Assembly: GCA_013285505.1 (NCBI GenBank) | Contig: CP053450.1 | Span: forward strand, 1,534,796 to 1,598,795 | DNA from: Planctomycetota bacterium | GTDB lineage: Bacteria > Planctomycetota > Phycisphaerae > Phycisphaerales > UBA1924 | DNA length: 64,000 bases | Reading direction: 5' to 3' | In this document: one piece after another, positions 55,810 to 64,000 of the stretch | How the letters are laid out: each line of letters opens with the position of its first letter | How positions within the stretch are numbered: the stretch's first letter is position 1 | Made by a program: the position numbers and the translations under genes | The notes under the pieces: model-generated | The model's database searches: none | Seen by the model: only the letters and a program-made list of their open reading frames with translations | Told to the model about the DNA's origin: nothing

Positions 55810-56754
55810 TCAGTCCTTGGCGAGCTGGACCTTGATGGTTTCGGGGATGTGGATGTCGCGTTGGGGGAAGGGGATGCCGATGCCGGCGTTGTCGAGGGCG
55901 ACCTTGACATCGCGGGTGAGGCGTTCGCGGACGGCCCAGTAGTCGCTGGTTTTGGCCCAGACGCGGACGGCCCAGTTGATGCTGGAGTCGCCGAGTTCGT
56001 TGAGGTAGACGACGACGTCCTTGTCGGGGAGTTTGCCCTCGACGGCGTTGGCCGCGGCGGTGAGGACCTCGCGGGTCTTGTCGAGGTCTGCGGGGTAGTC
56101 GGTGCCGACGGCGACATCGACGCGTCGTGTGTCGTGGTGGGTGATGTTCTCGATGGTGTCGCCGTAGATCGAGCCGTTGGGGACGATGATGCGTCGGTTG
56201 TCGAAGGTGTCGAAGATGGTGGAGAACATGCCGATCTCGAAGATCTTGCCGGTGACGCCGCCGGCGTTGACGACGTCGTCGACCTTGAAGGGCCGGAAGA
56301 TGAGGAGCATGACGCCGGAGGCGAAGTTGCCGAGGGTGCCGGAGAGGGCCATGCCGAGGGCGAAGCCCGCGGCGGCGACGACGGCCGCGAAGCTGGTGGT
56401 GTTGACGCCGAATGTGGAGAGGACGGCGAGGCCGCCGAGGATGAGGAGTGCGTAGCGGGTGAGGGTGCCGAAGAAGCGGGCGAGGGTTTCGTCGACCTTG
56501 GTGCGTCGGCAGGTGCCGGTGACGAAGCGTTTGGCCCAGCCGCTGACGAAGAGGACGGCGATGATGAGGAGGAGGGCCTTGGTGATGGGCCATCCGAGGT
56601 CGGTCCAGAGGGCGAACCAGTCGGCGGTGGTGATCTCGCCGTCGGTGAATCGGGAGGGGAGGCCCTGGATGGCCTGGAGCTGCTCGCTGGGGGCTTCGGT
56701 GGTTTCGGCGGCTTCTTGGATTGCGTCGGCGGGCGTGGCGTCCTGGAAGAGCAT
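55810..56754 (-). CDS. Small-conductance mechanosensitive channel (MscS family)
   Basis: 314 residues. A 60-residue soluble start, then three membrane helices; the pore helix is GFALGMALSGTLGNFASG (about 140-157) and is followed by FRPFKVDDVV and the beta domain (RRIIVPNGSIYGDTIENIT), as in E. coli MscS. It opens when membrane tension rises and lets solutes out on osmotic down-shock. ATG 56754 is the only start giving the whole protein. The DUF481 gene lies 76 bases upstream on the same strand. Confidence 0.92.
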   Translation of the reverse strand: MLFQDATPADAIQEAAETTEAPSEQLQAIQGLPSRFTDGEITTADWFALWTDLGWPITKALLLIIAVLFVSGWAKRFVTGTCRRTKVDETLARFFGTLTRYALLILGGLAVLSTFGVNTTSFAAVVAAAGFALGMALSGTLGNFASGVMLLIFRPFKVDDVVNAGGVTGKIFEIGMFSTIFDTFDNRRIIVPNGSIYGDTIENITHHDTRRVDVAVGTDYPADLDKTREVLTAAANAVEGKLPDKDVVVYLNELGDSSINWAVRVWAKTSDYWAVRERLTRDVKVALDNAGIGIPFPQRDIHIPETIKVQLAKD

Positions 56755-56830
56755 GTGGTTTCTCCGTGTGGCGGCGGCTGGTTGCGTTTGTGGCGCGTCG
56801 GTGCCGGGGCCGTGCGGGCGGGGGCGTGTG

Positions 56831-57676
56831 TTAGAAGGACCAGCCGACGGTGGCGTAGTAGGCGAAGTCGTTCTTCTTGAAGCCTGTGCCGGGGTCGCTG
56901 TCGTACTCGTCTTCGATGCCGAGTTCGAGGAAGAGCCCGGCGTCGGGGTCCATCTCGATGCGCCATCCGGCGGAGCCGACGAAGCGGTACTTGTCGAAGT
57001 CGCCGATCTCGGAGTAGAAGTCGAGGGTCGTGGTGAAGGTCTGTCGGTCGGTGATCTTGTGTGAGAAGTCGAGTCCGGGGTTGACCTCGGCGCGCCACTC
57101 GTTGTCCATGCCGCCGAACTCGCGGACGGCGAGGACGGGGGCGATGCGGAGGAGGAGGTCGGTGCGGTCGTTCTTGATGGCCTGGTAGCCGATGCCGGGT
57201 CCGAAGGTGATGCGGTGGTCCCACTCCTGGAAGTCGTCGTACTCGTAGGTGGCGGTCAGGTAGATGCGCCACTTGGAGTCGGGGAAGAGCCAGTCGTAGC
57301 GGGCGTTGGCGTTGACTTCGTTCTCGTTGGCGTCGCCGTCGGAGGAGGCGTAGGTGTAGGTCACGCCGAGCTTGGCGGCGTTGCGGAGGGTTTCCTTCTT
57401 CATGCTGAAGCCGGCGCGGAAGTTGAAGTTCTCGTTGTTGCCGGAGGAGCCGTTGAGGCCGGCGGAGAAGCTGCCGTCCCAGTTGGAGGCGGTGAAGATG
57501 GACTCGTCGGGCGGGCCGAGGGGTGTTTCGGCTTCTTCGTCCTGCGCGGCGGCGTGTGTGTAACCGGCGGGGGACGTGTCGAGGGTGTTGGAGGCGAGGG
57601 CGGAGCTGGCTGCGAATCCTGCGGAAAGGGCGGTCGCGGCCAGCAGACGGCTCGGGGTTGTGGTGGGGGTGTTCAT
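56831..57676 (-). CDS. DUF481 outer-membrane beta-barrel protein
   Basis: 281 residues. Signal peptide (RLLAATALSAGFAASSALAS), then alternating amphipathic strands typical of DUF481 (WDGSFSAGLNGSSGNNENFN, WRIYLTATYEYDDFQEWDHR, ATVGWSF at the C terminus with the final Phe of outer-membrane barrels). The E. coli relative YdiY is salt-induced. With mscS next to it, a role in osmotic response is plausible but inferred. Confidence 0.82.
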   Translation of the reverse strand: MNTPTTTPSRLLAATALSAGFAASSALASNTLDTSPAGYTHAAAQDEEAETPLGPPDESIFTASNWDGSFSAGLNGSSGNNENFNFRAGFSMKKETLRNAAKLGVTYTYASSDGDANENEVNANARYDWLFPDSKWRIYLTATYEYDDFQEWDHRITFGPGIGYQAIKNDRTDLLLRIAPVLAVREFGGMDNEWRAEVNPGLDFSHKITDRQTFTTTLDFYSEIGDFDKYRFVGSAGWRIEMDPDAGLFLELGIEDEYDSDPGTGFKKNDFAYYATVGWSF

Positions 57677-57862
57677 GGTGCCGAGCGTAGGCGGGGAGTT
57701 CCGATATTTCGCCCGGGCGGCGGTTTGATAGCTATGCATTAGGGTGTGCCGTTGCAATGCGGCGGCGGCGGCCGGATATGCTGATGCGTCGTTGGTGCCG
57801 TTTGCGTTCGTCAGCCGATGGAATGGTTCGGACGCGGTGGTTGCGTCGGTGGAGTTTGCGTG

Positions 57863-58591
57863 ATGGACCAGATTTCTCGTCGTCATTTGCTTCGTTCGGG
57901 CCTGGGTGCCGGGGCGTTGGCGTTTTTGGCTGGTTGTGGTGGTGCCGGGACTTCGCGTCGGCCGGGGATCCGGGTGACGCCCCGGGCGTCGGACGCGTCG
58001 GACTGGGAGTTTGTGTCGCAGAAGCCGGACTGGCTGGAGAACGGCACGGTGAGTGCGCCGCCGCCGAGCGTGATGAAGGGCGTGGTGCCGCGGAGCTCGT
58101 GGACGCGTGCGACGCCGAAGCTGTGGGACACCAACCCGATGGGCCGGGTGTCGCGGATCACGGTGCACCACGACGGGATGACGCCGTTCATGAGCACGTC
58201 TTCTTCGTCGGCGGCGCAGCGTCTGGAGTCGATCCGGAACGCGCACGTGTCGGGCAACGGCTGGGCGGACATCGGGTACCACTACGTGGTTGATCCGGCG
58301 GGGCGGGTCTGGGAGGCGCGGTCGACGACGCTTCAGGGCGCGCACGTGAAGGACAACAACGAGGGCAACATCGGTGTGATGGTGATGGGCAACTACGAGC
58401 AGCAGGTGCCGACGTCGGCGGCGAGCAAGTCGCTGGACGACTTTGTCGCGTCGCTGATGCGTCGGTACCAGGTCGGCGTGAGCCGGGTGTTCACGCACCG
58501 CGAGATCAGGCCGACGGCGTGCCCGGGTGTGAACCTGCAGCGGGTGATGGAGTCGACGCGGTCGCGCGGCGGGGCGTTGGCCCGGGCGTAG
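57863..58591 (+). CDS. Tat-exported N-acetylmuramoyl-L-alanine amidase-like lipoprotein
   Basis: 242 residues from ATG 57863. The N terminus has both a twin-arginine motif (SRRHLLRSGLG) and a lipobox (LAGC), so it is exported folded and lipid-anchored. The catalytic part is of the amidase_2/PGRP type: zinc ligands H in ITVHHDGM, H in FTHREIRPTACPG and C in the same segment, with the YHYVVD strand. It would cut peptidoglycan between MurNAc and L-Ala, consistent with mrdA-rodA in this window. Confidence 0.85.
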   Translation: MDQISRRHLLRSGLGAGALAFLAGCGGAGTSRRPGIRVTPRASDASDWEFVSQKPDWLENGTVSAPPPSVMKGVVPRSSWTRATPKLWDTNPMGRVSRITVHHDGMTPFMSTSSSSAAQRLESIRNAHVSGNGWADIGYHYVVDPAGRVWEARSTTLQGAHVKDNNEGNIGVMVMGNYEQQVPTSAASKSLDDFVASLMRRYQVGVSRVFTHREIRPTACPGVNLQRVMESTRSRGGALARA

Positions 58592-58603
58592 GCAAGAGTT
58601 CGC

Positions 58604-59449
58604 TCAGGTCTGGTCGTCGGCTTCGGGTGTCTGCTCGCCGAAGATAGCGGTGCCGACGCGGACGATGTTGGCGCCTTCTTCGATAGCGATCTCGAAGTCG
58701 TTGGACATGCCCATCGAGAGGATGTTGCACCGGGAGTCGGTGACGCCTCGCTTGCGGGCTTCTTCGAAGAGTTCGCGGCAGCGTGCGAAGGCGGCGCGGG
58801 TCTGGGTCTCGTCGTCGGTCTGGGCGGCCATGGTCATGAGGCCGCGGACGCGGACGTTGACCATAGTGTCGATCTGCTCGCAGAGGGGGATGGCCGCGCC
58901 GATGGGGCAGCCGTACTTCTGCGGCTCGAGGGAGCAGTTGACCTGGACGAGGACGTCGACGGGTTGTTCTCTGCGGACGGCGACCTGCTGGATCTCTTCG
59001 GCGAGGCGGAGTGAGTCGACCGAGTGGATGAGTTTGCAGAACTCGACGACCTTGCGGACCTTGTTGCGCTGGAGGTGGCCGATCATGTGCCAGCGGACGG
59101 TGTCGGGGATGGTGCCGGGTGACTGGCCGTTGAGGGTGCGGCCGGCGGTCTCGGCGAGGATGGCCGCGGCGTCGGGCTTGCCGGTGGGGTGGAGCTTGAG
59201 CCGGTCGAGGTATTCCTGGACCATGGCGGCGCGTTGGACGAACTGCTGGACGCGGTTCTCGCCGAGGTCGCGGTGGCCGAGGGCGAGGACCTCACGGATC
59301 TGCTCGGGCTCGGCGTGCTTGGTGACGGCGACGAGGATGATGTCCTCGGGGCGTCTGCCGGACCTGGAGGCGGCGTCGGCGACACGCTGGCAGGTCTGGG
59401 CGTAGCGCTCGGCGAGGGTGTCGGGCATGGTGGTGTCGGGGGTGGTCAT
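58604..59449 (-). CDS. YggS-family PLP homeostasis protein
   Basis: 281 residues. PLP lysine is K44 in VAVTKHAEPEQ; other YggS/PLPBP motifs are LGENRVQQF, WHMIGHLQRNK, HSVDSL, LVQVNCSLEPQKYG and LSMGMSNDFEIAIEEGA. A single-domain PLP-binding protein that controls free PLP and amino-acid balance, without enzyme activity. Insertion PTGKPDAAAILAETAGRTL around residue 90 is longer than in E. coli. Convergent with the amidase gene. Confidence 0.92.
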   Translation of the reverse strand: MTTPDTTMPDTLAERYAQTCQRVADAASRSGRRPEDIILVAVTKHAEPEQIREVLALGHRDLGENRVQQFVQRAAMVQEYLDRLKLHPTGKPDAAAILAETAGRTLNGQSPGTIPDTVRWHMIGHLQRNKVRKVVEFCKLIHSVDSLRLAEEIQQVAVRREQPVDVLVQVNCSLEPQKYGCPIGAAIPLCEQIDTMVNVRVRGLMTMAAQTDDETQTRAAFARCRELFEEARKRGVTDSRCNILSMGMSNDFEIAIEEGANIVRVGTAIFGEQTPEADDQT

Positions 59450-59654
59450 GGGGATGGCGGCTTCCGTGCAATGGGGAGGGGTCCTCCGGGTGCGGCTCCG
59501 CCGCGGTTTGAGGCCCGGGCGCAGCGGGGCTGCGGCGGGCGCTTTCGACTAGCATACCGCCTCGGGCGGGGGCTGGTTCGTACGGAACGGGAGTGTTCGG
59601 CGCGCGGTGTCGGATGCGGGCGGTCCGGGCTCTCAAGCGGGAAAGGGATTCATC

Positions 59655-60140
59655 ATGGCAGACGCACTGACGCCTCGTGAGGCACCGATCGGGGTTGGGG
59701 ACGCGGCACCGGACTTTGTGCTCAAGGACCAGGACCGGGAGGACTGGACGCTGTCTGACGCCGTAGAGAAGGGGCCGGTGATGCTGTGCTTCTATCCGCT
59801 GGACTTCTCGCCGGTGTGCTCGACGGAGATGCAGTGCATCACCGACGAGTTTGCCTCGTGGGAGGCCAAGGGGGCGCAGGTGGTGGGGGTGTCGTGCGAC
59901 AGTTTCTTCGTGCACAAGGCGTGGGCCGACGCGCTGGGGCTCAAGCAGCGTCTGCTGGCCGACATGCACCGTGAGGTGTGCAAGGCGTACGGGTTCTACT
60001 GGCCGGACCTGAACGTGTCGTCGCGTGGGTCTGTGCTGGTGGAGAAGGACGGCTCGGGCGGCATGAAGGTCAAGTGGGTGCAGGCGCGGGAGATCCCGCA
60101 GGCGCTGGACGGGGCGGAGATGCTGGCGGCGCTTGGGTGA
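59655..60140 (+). CDS. Peroxiredoxin (AhpC/TSA family)
   Basis: 161 residues from ATG 59655 with GAAAGGGA upstream. Thioredoxin-fold peroxidase; peroxidatic Cys55 in LDFSPVCSTEMQ, with the Thr and the FYP strand before it; Cys61 could be the resolving residue. Arg of the active site is not obvious; EVCKAYGFYW follows the usual VAKAYGV position. Most like AhpE/1-Cys or atypical types. Reduces H2O2 or organic peroxides in the cytoplasm. Confidence 0.87.
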   Translation: MADALTPREAPIGVGDAAPDFVLKDQDREDWTLSDAVEKGPVMLCFYPLDFSPVCSTEMQCITDEFASWEAKGAQVVGVSCDSFFVHKAWADALGLKQRLLADMHREVCKAYGFYWPDLNVSSRGSVLVEKDGSGGMKVKWVQAREIPQALDGAEMLAALG

Positions 60141-60145
60141 GGGGG

Positions 60146-60171
60146 GCACTGGGCTAGCGCCCAGTGGCACC
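60146..60171. repeat. GTGCCAC-flanked palindrome, CACTGGGC type
   Basis: Perfect 8-bp stem CACTGGGC / GCCCAGTG, loop TAGC, then GCACC. Five bases after the peroxiredoxin stop and facing the convergent pfkA, so it may also end transcription. Confidence 0.7.
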
Positions 60172-60220
60172 GGGGCGTGGGTGGACTGCCGCGTTTCATA
60201 TTCGAGCGACTTGCACCTGC

Positions 60221-60249
60221 CGCACGGGTGGACGAGCCACCCGTGGCAC
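60221..60249. repeat. GTGCCAC-flanked palindrome, CACGGGTGG type
   Basis: Perfect 9-bp stem CACGGGTGG / CCACCCGTG, loop ACGAG; identical to 19978-20006. Confidence 0.7.
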
Positions 60250-60272
60250 ATGTCGGTGCGCAGCGTGACGCG

Positions 60273-61391
60273 TCAGGCGTGCCCGTCGCCGAAGCTGGTG
60301 TAGACGCTGCGGGCGGCGTCGAGCAGCGGGTGGTCGAGCGGGACGAGCCGCTGCTTGCCTGCGGCCTCGTTGATATCGACGTCGGTGAGTTTGCCCTGCT
60401 GCATGACGACGAGGCGGTTTCGTCTGCCGTCGCGGAGCAGGTGCATGGCGTGGTCGCCGAACTGGGTGGCGAGGATGCGGTCGGCGGCGGTGGGTGTGCC
60501 GCCGCGCTGGACGTGGCCGAGCACGACGTAGCGGGACTCGATGCCGGTGCGGTCTTCGACCTGTTCGGCGACCCACTTGGCGACGCCTCCGAGGCGGATG
60601 GGGTCGGGGCTGTTTTCGATGACACGGTCGACGATCTGCTCGCCGCCGCTGGGCCTTGCGCCCTCGGAGGCGACGATGATGCTGAACCGCTTGCCGCGTT
60701 TGGAGCGGAGCGTGATGGCTTGGGCGATCTCGTCGAGTGAGAAGGGGATCTCGGGGATGAGGATGACGTCGCTCCCGGAGGCGAGGCCGGCGTGCAGGGC
60801 GAGCCAGCCGGCGTTGCGGCCCATGACCTCGACGACCATGACGCGGTGGTGGCTCGCGGCGGTGGTGTGGACGCGGTCGAGGGCCTCGGTGGCGGTCTGC
60901 ACGGCGGTGAGGAAGCCGAAGGTGATGTCGGTGCCGTGGAGGTCGTTGTCGATGGTCTTGGGGACGCCGATGCAGTTGACGCCGCGTTGGACGAAGGGGT
61001 TGGCGCAGGTCATGGTGCCGTCGCCGCCGACGACGACGAGGGCGTCGAGCCCGTGGCGGCCGATCACGTCCATGCACTGCTGGGTGCGGTCTTCGTAGAC
61101 CCACGAGCCGTCGGGGTTCTGGCGGCTGGGGTAGTTGCCGGGATCGGCCTTGTTGGAGGAGCCGAGGATCGTGCCGCCCTGGGTGAGGATGTTGGAGACG
61201 TCGTCGATGGTGAGGTTCCGGGTGCGGTCCTCGATGAGGCCCAGGAAGCCGTCCTCGAAGCCGACGACGGCGATGTCGTGGAAGATGGCTTCCTTCACGA
61301 CGGCCCGGATAACGGCGTTGAGGCCGGGGCAGTCGCCGCCTCCGGTGAGGAGGCCGATGCGGGCCGGGGGGGTGTGGGGGGTGTTTGGCAT
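60273..61391 (-). CDS. pfkA: 6-phosphofructokinase
   Basis: 372 residues from ATG 61391. Phosphorylates fructose 6-phosphate in glycolysis. Motifs: GGGDCPGLNAVIR, VVGGDGTMTCA, PKTIDNDLHGTD with the catalytic aspartate, MGRNAGWLALHAGLA. The donor-site residues are mixed: Gly after GGD suggests ATP, Lys in PKTIDND is found in PPi enzymes and some ATP enzymes of actinobacteria, so the phosphoryl donor cannot be fixed. Upstream frame to 61496 is rejected. Confidence 0.92.
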   Translation of the reverse strand: MPNTPHTPPARIGLLTGGGDCPGLNAVIRAVVKEAIFHDIAVVGFEDGFLGLIEDRTRNLTIDDVSNILTQGGTILGSSNKADPGNYPSRQNPDGSWVYEDRTQQCMDVIGRHGLDALVVVGGDGTMTCANPFVQRGVNCIGVPKTIDNDLHGTDITFGFLTAVQTATEALDRVHTTAASHHRVMVVEVMGRNAGWLALHAGLASGSDVILIPEIPFSLDEIAQAITLRSKRGKRFSIIVASEGARPSGGEQIVDRVIENSPDPIRLGGVAKWVAEQVEDRTGIESRYVVLGHVQRGGTPTAADRILATQFGDHAMHLLRDGRRNRLVVMQQGKLTDVDINEAAGKQRLVPLDHPLLDAARSVYTSFGDGHA

Positions 61392-61567
61392 GGACGGATG
61401 GTATGGAGATCGGGGCTGGGGACAGAATCTGGTGGGGGCTGACTCTGCGGGGTGCGGTTGGCCGAAAGGTGGGGGTGTGACGATCGTCCGGGGCACGATG
61501 CAATGCGGGGCGTCGCGGGTCGTTAGGCTGGTACGCCGCGGTGTATCCGCAGGCAGGAGACCGAATC

Positions 61568-62350
61568 ATGCGTGGAAAAGATGCGATTGTGCTGACCGTC
61601 TGTGGCTTGGCGGCGGCGACGGGGGCCGGGGTCTGGGTCATGAGCGGCGGGGGTGACAAGGCCGCGAATTCGGACCTGGCGGTTGCCATGGCAACGCCGG
61701 AGCCTGAGGTTGTGGAACGGCAGACGATCCAGCCGCGGGAGCGTCCGGCGCGGGAGCGTGCGCCGGTGGTGGAGGCAGCTCCGGAGGAGCGGCCGCCGGA
61801 ACGCGAGGGCCGTCCCGAGGGCGAGCGTGGCCAGCGCGGGGGCTTCAACCGCGAGGAGATGATGAAGCGGTTCGACAAGGACGGCGACGGCGAGCTCAAC
61901 GAGGAGGAACGTCAGGCGATCCGCGACGAGATGGGGAACCGGCGCGGCCGCGGGGATGACCAAATGCGTCAGCTCATTATGCGTCGCTATGACGTTGACG
62001 GTGATGGTGAGTTGAGCGATACGGAGCGCGAGACTGCGCGGGCCGACTTCACGCAAATGCGCGATCAGATCGTGTCGAAGATCGTGCCGCAGTACGACCA
62101 GGACGGTGACGGTGAGCTCAACGAGCAGGAACGCGAGGCGGCTCGTCCGGCGTTCCGCGCGGAGTTTGAGCGGGTCCGTGCGTTCGCGGTGCTCGACGAG
62201 GACGGCTCGGGTGATGTGAACCCGATCGAGCTGGCCAAGGCGTTGTCGGCTGTCGGCGAGGGTTCGGAGCTGATGGACCTGAACCGCGACGGCACGATTG
62301 ATTATCGGGATGCGACGTACGCGACCGAGCTGGCCACGGACGGGAACTAA
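61568..62350 (+). CDS. Membrane-anchored EF-hand protein
   Basis: 260 residues from ATG 61568 with AGGAG upstream. One N-terminal membrane helix (AIVLTVCGLAAATGAGVWVM), a Pro/Glu/Arg-rich linker to about residue 95, then five calcium loops: DKDGDGELNEEE, DVDGDGELSDTE, DQDGDGELNEQE, DEDGSGDVNPIE and DLNRDGTIDYRD. Likely binds calcium outside the cytoplasm. Next gene on the same strand shares its Arg/Gly/Gln-rich linker style. Confidence 0.8.
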   Translation: MRGKDAIVLTVCGLAAATGAGVWVMSGGGDKAANSDLAVAMATPEPEVVERQTIQPRERPARERAPVVEAAPEERPPEREGRPEGERGQRGGFNREEMMKRFDKDGDGELNEEERQAIRDEMGNRRGRGDDQMRQLIMRRYDVDGDGELSDTERETARADFTQMRDQIVSKIVPQYDQDGDGELNEQEREAARPAFRAEFERVRAFAVLDEDGSGDVNPIELAKALSAVGEGSELMDLNRDGTIDYRDATYATELATDGN

Positions 62351-62454
62351 CACCTGTGCTTGTCTTCGCGGGTTTGTGCGGAGGCAATACGAGTCGCGTT
62401 GGGGCGTTGAGCATGTGTCCGAAGGATGATGTGTTCAACGAAAGGAGTTCGGCA

Positions 62455-63312
62455 ATGCGACAGGTGAAGTTTGGAGCGATCGTGCTGGCGTTGGTGGGTT
62501 CGGCGGCGATGGCGCAGTCGCAGCGAGGCGCGCAGGAACGCGTTGACGGTGAGCGCGGGCCGGTGGTTCGTGAGCGGGCACCGGCCGTGCAGCGTGGCGC
62601 AGATGTGCAGCGGGGTGCGAACGCACAACGTGGCGCGGATGGGCAGCGGGGCCTCGGTGATGCGGACCGGCGCGAGCAGTTCATGCAGCGGCGGGCACAG
62701 ATCATGCAGCGGATGCAAGAGCACCGCGCCGAGCGGGGTGAGTCCCGGCAGGGCGCGGCAGCACGTCCGGGGGGCGAGCGTCGCGGCGAGGGTCGTTTGC
62801 AGGAGCGTGCCGGCGACGCCCGCGGGCCGGTGAGGCCGGGGGGCGCAGAACGAGCCGCGGCGTGCCGCGGGAACGCGGGGCGTTTGGGCCGGGACGGGCG
62901 CGGCGGTGACCAGGCGGGTTCGTTGCCCGGACAGGGCAGGGGCTTTGAGGGCGGCCGCGATCAGGAATTTCGTCCGCAGCAGGGCCAACGCCCGCAGGCT
63001 GGGCACCAGCAGGGCGAGGGTGCCGAAGGTCAGCGTCCGCAGGTGCAGCGGTTCCAGCGTCAGCGGTTCCAGGGTCAGGGCTTCCAGGGTCAGGGCTTCC
63101 AGGGTCAGGGCCTTCGGGGCGAGCGGTTCCAGGGCCAGCGTCTGGATGAGGACGGGCCCGCGCAGCGGTTCCGCGGCGGGCAGACCGAGCGGCAGCTTGA
63201 GCGGCCCGGTCAGCGGCGTGGCCCGGGGGCGCAGGACGATCGCGGGGCAGGTCCCGGCGATCGCGCGGCCGTTCGGCGGCGTCTTGAGCAGGGGTCGAAT
63301 GGTCGGCTCTGA
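62455..63312 (+). CDS. Exported low-complexity Arg/Gln/Gly-rich protein
   Basis: 285 residues from ATG 62455 with AAAGGAG upstream. Signal peptide (VKFGAIVLALVGSAAMAQS), then a helical Met/Gln/Arg part (REQFMQRRAQIMQRMQEHRA) and a long Gly/Gln/Arg region with short repeats RFQGQGFQGQGFQGQG, encoded by a 15-base tandem repeat at about 63050-63130. No known fold. The frame is not certain in the middle, where two other frames stay open; a small indel cannot be excluded. Confidence 0.55.
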   Translation: MRQVKFGAIVLALVGSAAMAQSQRGAQERVDGERGPVVRERAPAVQRGADVQRGANAQRGADGQRGLGDADRREQFMQRRAQIMQRMQEHRAERGESRQGAAARPGGERRGEGRLQERAGDARGPVRPGGAERAAACRGNAGRLGRDGRGGDQAGSLPGQGRGFEGGRDQEFRPQQGQRPQAGHQQGEGAEGQRPQVQRFQRQRFQGQGFQGQGFQGQGLRGERFQGQRLDEDGPAQRFRGGQTERQLERPGQRRGPGAQDDRGAGPGDRAAVRRRLEQGSNGRL

Positions 63313-63342
63313 TCGCTGAATGACATGCAGATTCCCTTGTGG

Positions 63343-63384
63343 GCACGCCCGAACCTGTGAGGGGGACGGGCGTGCTCATCTTTT
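63343..63384 (+). terminator. Probable terminator after the Arg/Gln-rich gene
   Basis: Nine-bp stem GCACGCCCG / CGGGCGTGC with a 15-base loop, followed by TCATCTTTT. The loop is long, so this is less sure than the other terminators. Confidence 0.55.
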
Positions 63385-63444
63385 GGGCCGGTGGATCCGG
63401 GTCGATCGGGTGCGGGGGGGTGGCGGGGCGGGTACATTGTCGGT

Positions 63445-64000
63445 GTGAGCGACGGATCGCCCGAAACCACGAGTGCGGACGCGAAGGTGTCGGCTGCGCG
63501 GCTTCCCGAGGAGGACGCGTCGCTGTATCTGCACCCGCAGACGCTGGCGCGGCTCAAGACGTTCGAACTGCGGGCGAAGATGATCGTGGAGGGCGTGATG
63601 AGCGGGCAGCACCGTTCGCCCTATCACGGCTTCAGCGTGGAGTTTGCCCAGCACCGGCAGTATGTGCCGGGCGATGACATCCGGCATCTGGACTGGAAGG
63701 TGTACGGGCGGTCGGACAAGCTGCAGCTCAAGCAGTATCAACAGGAGACGAATCTCGACTTGCTGGTGATGGTTGATGCTTCGGGGTCGATGGACTTCGG
63801 CTCGCGGAGCTTCGCGGAGGCCTCGGGGCAGGGGCGAACCAAGAGCCTGGACGAGCGGGACTATTGGAGCAAGTTTGACCACGCGACGGCGCTCGCGGCG
63901 GCGTTGAGCTACATCACGCTGCGGCAGCGGGACCGCGTGGGGCTGGTGGTCTTTGCCGACGAGGTGAAGGCGATGCTGGCGCGGACCGGCTCGATGGGTG
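63445..64000 (+). CDS. DUF58 domain protein, N-terminal part
   Basis: Starts at GTG 63445 and runs off the window; 185 residues seen. DUF58 hallmarks: HGFSVEFAQHRQYVPGDDIR then HLDWKVYGRSDKL, and a vWA metal site DASGS at 111-115 (LLVMVDASGSMDFG). These proteins usually pair with a MoxR AAA+ ATPase and vWA membrane proteins; those genes may lie beyond the window or before it, but none is seen here. Short serine/glycine insert (SRSFAEASGQGRTKSLD) after the vWA start. Confidence 0.85.
   Translation, partial: MSDGSPETTSADAKVSAARLPEEDASLYLHPQTLARLKTFELRAKMIVEGVMSGQHRSPYHGFSVEFAQHRQYVPGDDIRHLDWKVYGRSDKLQLKQYQQETNLDLLVMVDASGSMDFGSRSFAEASGQGRTKSLDERDYWSKFDHATALAAALSYITLRQRDRVGLVVFADEVKAMLARTGSMG

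Noticed and set aside
54807..57272. 821-codon minus-strand frame
   Set aside because: Shifted frame of mscS and DUF481 plus repeats; the real genes are in other frames.

Overview
The window is a GC-rich bacterial chromosome segment that reads as Planctomycetota, most likely class Phycisphaerae. The signs are three exported proteins ending in the dockerin-like tail whose last residues are Gly-Cys, a PEP-CTERM-like sorting tail, an H-x-DG-type prepilin, small membrane proteins with a CxxC-YDL zinc ribbon, an FHA-PilB fusion, a one-domain asparaginase, and intergenic DNA full of palindromic repeats. The lineage is inferred from gene style; no rRNA or tRNA gene is present.

Layout. 0-7.7 kb: surface protein, prepilin, Bfd-like ferredoxin, MFS transporter, FG-GAP-like protein, then sulfotransferase, ankyrin protein and class IV aminotransferase. 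7.7-17.2 kb: membrane protein, the tight run lemA-sulfatase-M48 protease, a degenerate beta-lactamase/PDZ protein, a PEP-CTERM protein and folE2. 17.2-20.4 kb: repeat-rich DNA and an FG-GAP/dockerin protein. 20.4-31.5 kb: mrdA-rodA-rsmG, rplU, asparaginase, aldo/keto reductase, a broken RAYT transposase, serS, FHA-PilB and a lipoprotein. 31.5-41.7 kb: amidohydrolase, maf, lpxK, MFS, methyltransferase, lipoprotein, universal stress protein and lepA. 41.8-43.5 kb: an AT-richer island with a PD-(D/E)XK-like nuclease and an unknown partner. 43.5-47.9 kb: small genes among dense palindromes, plus tag and an RNHCP protein. 47.9-64 kb: exported dehydrogenase, SGNH hydrolase, gpmI, a 59-bp tandem array, Kelch/dockerin protein, mscS, DUF481 protein, Tat amidase, yggS, peroxiredoxin, pfkA, EF-hand protein and the start of a DUF58 gene.

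Two patterns cut across the genes. First, the top strand is C-rich up to about 47.8 kb and G-rich after it, whichever strand the genes use; this is what a replication origin (or an inversion or join point) would produce. Second, the intergenic DNA carries several related families of REP-like palindromes, in pairs and arrays, and one inverted pair brackets the RAYT-type transposase relic. Many long genes (prepilin, the 15.2-kb membrane protein, mrdA, rsmG, nitrilase, maf, lpxK, MFS, the 37-kb lipoprotein, Kelch) are split by single-base frameshifts, several in C runs, which points to consensus errors in the assembly more than to decay.

Taken together the genes cover cell-wall synthesis and remodelling (mrdA, rodA, Tat amidase), lipid A (lpxK), translation (serS, lepA, rplU, rsmG), glycolysis (pfkA, gpmI), folate-type pterin synthesis (folE2), pilus or secretion ATPase, stress functions and a large exported proteome.
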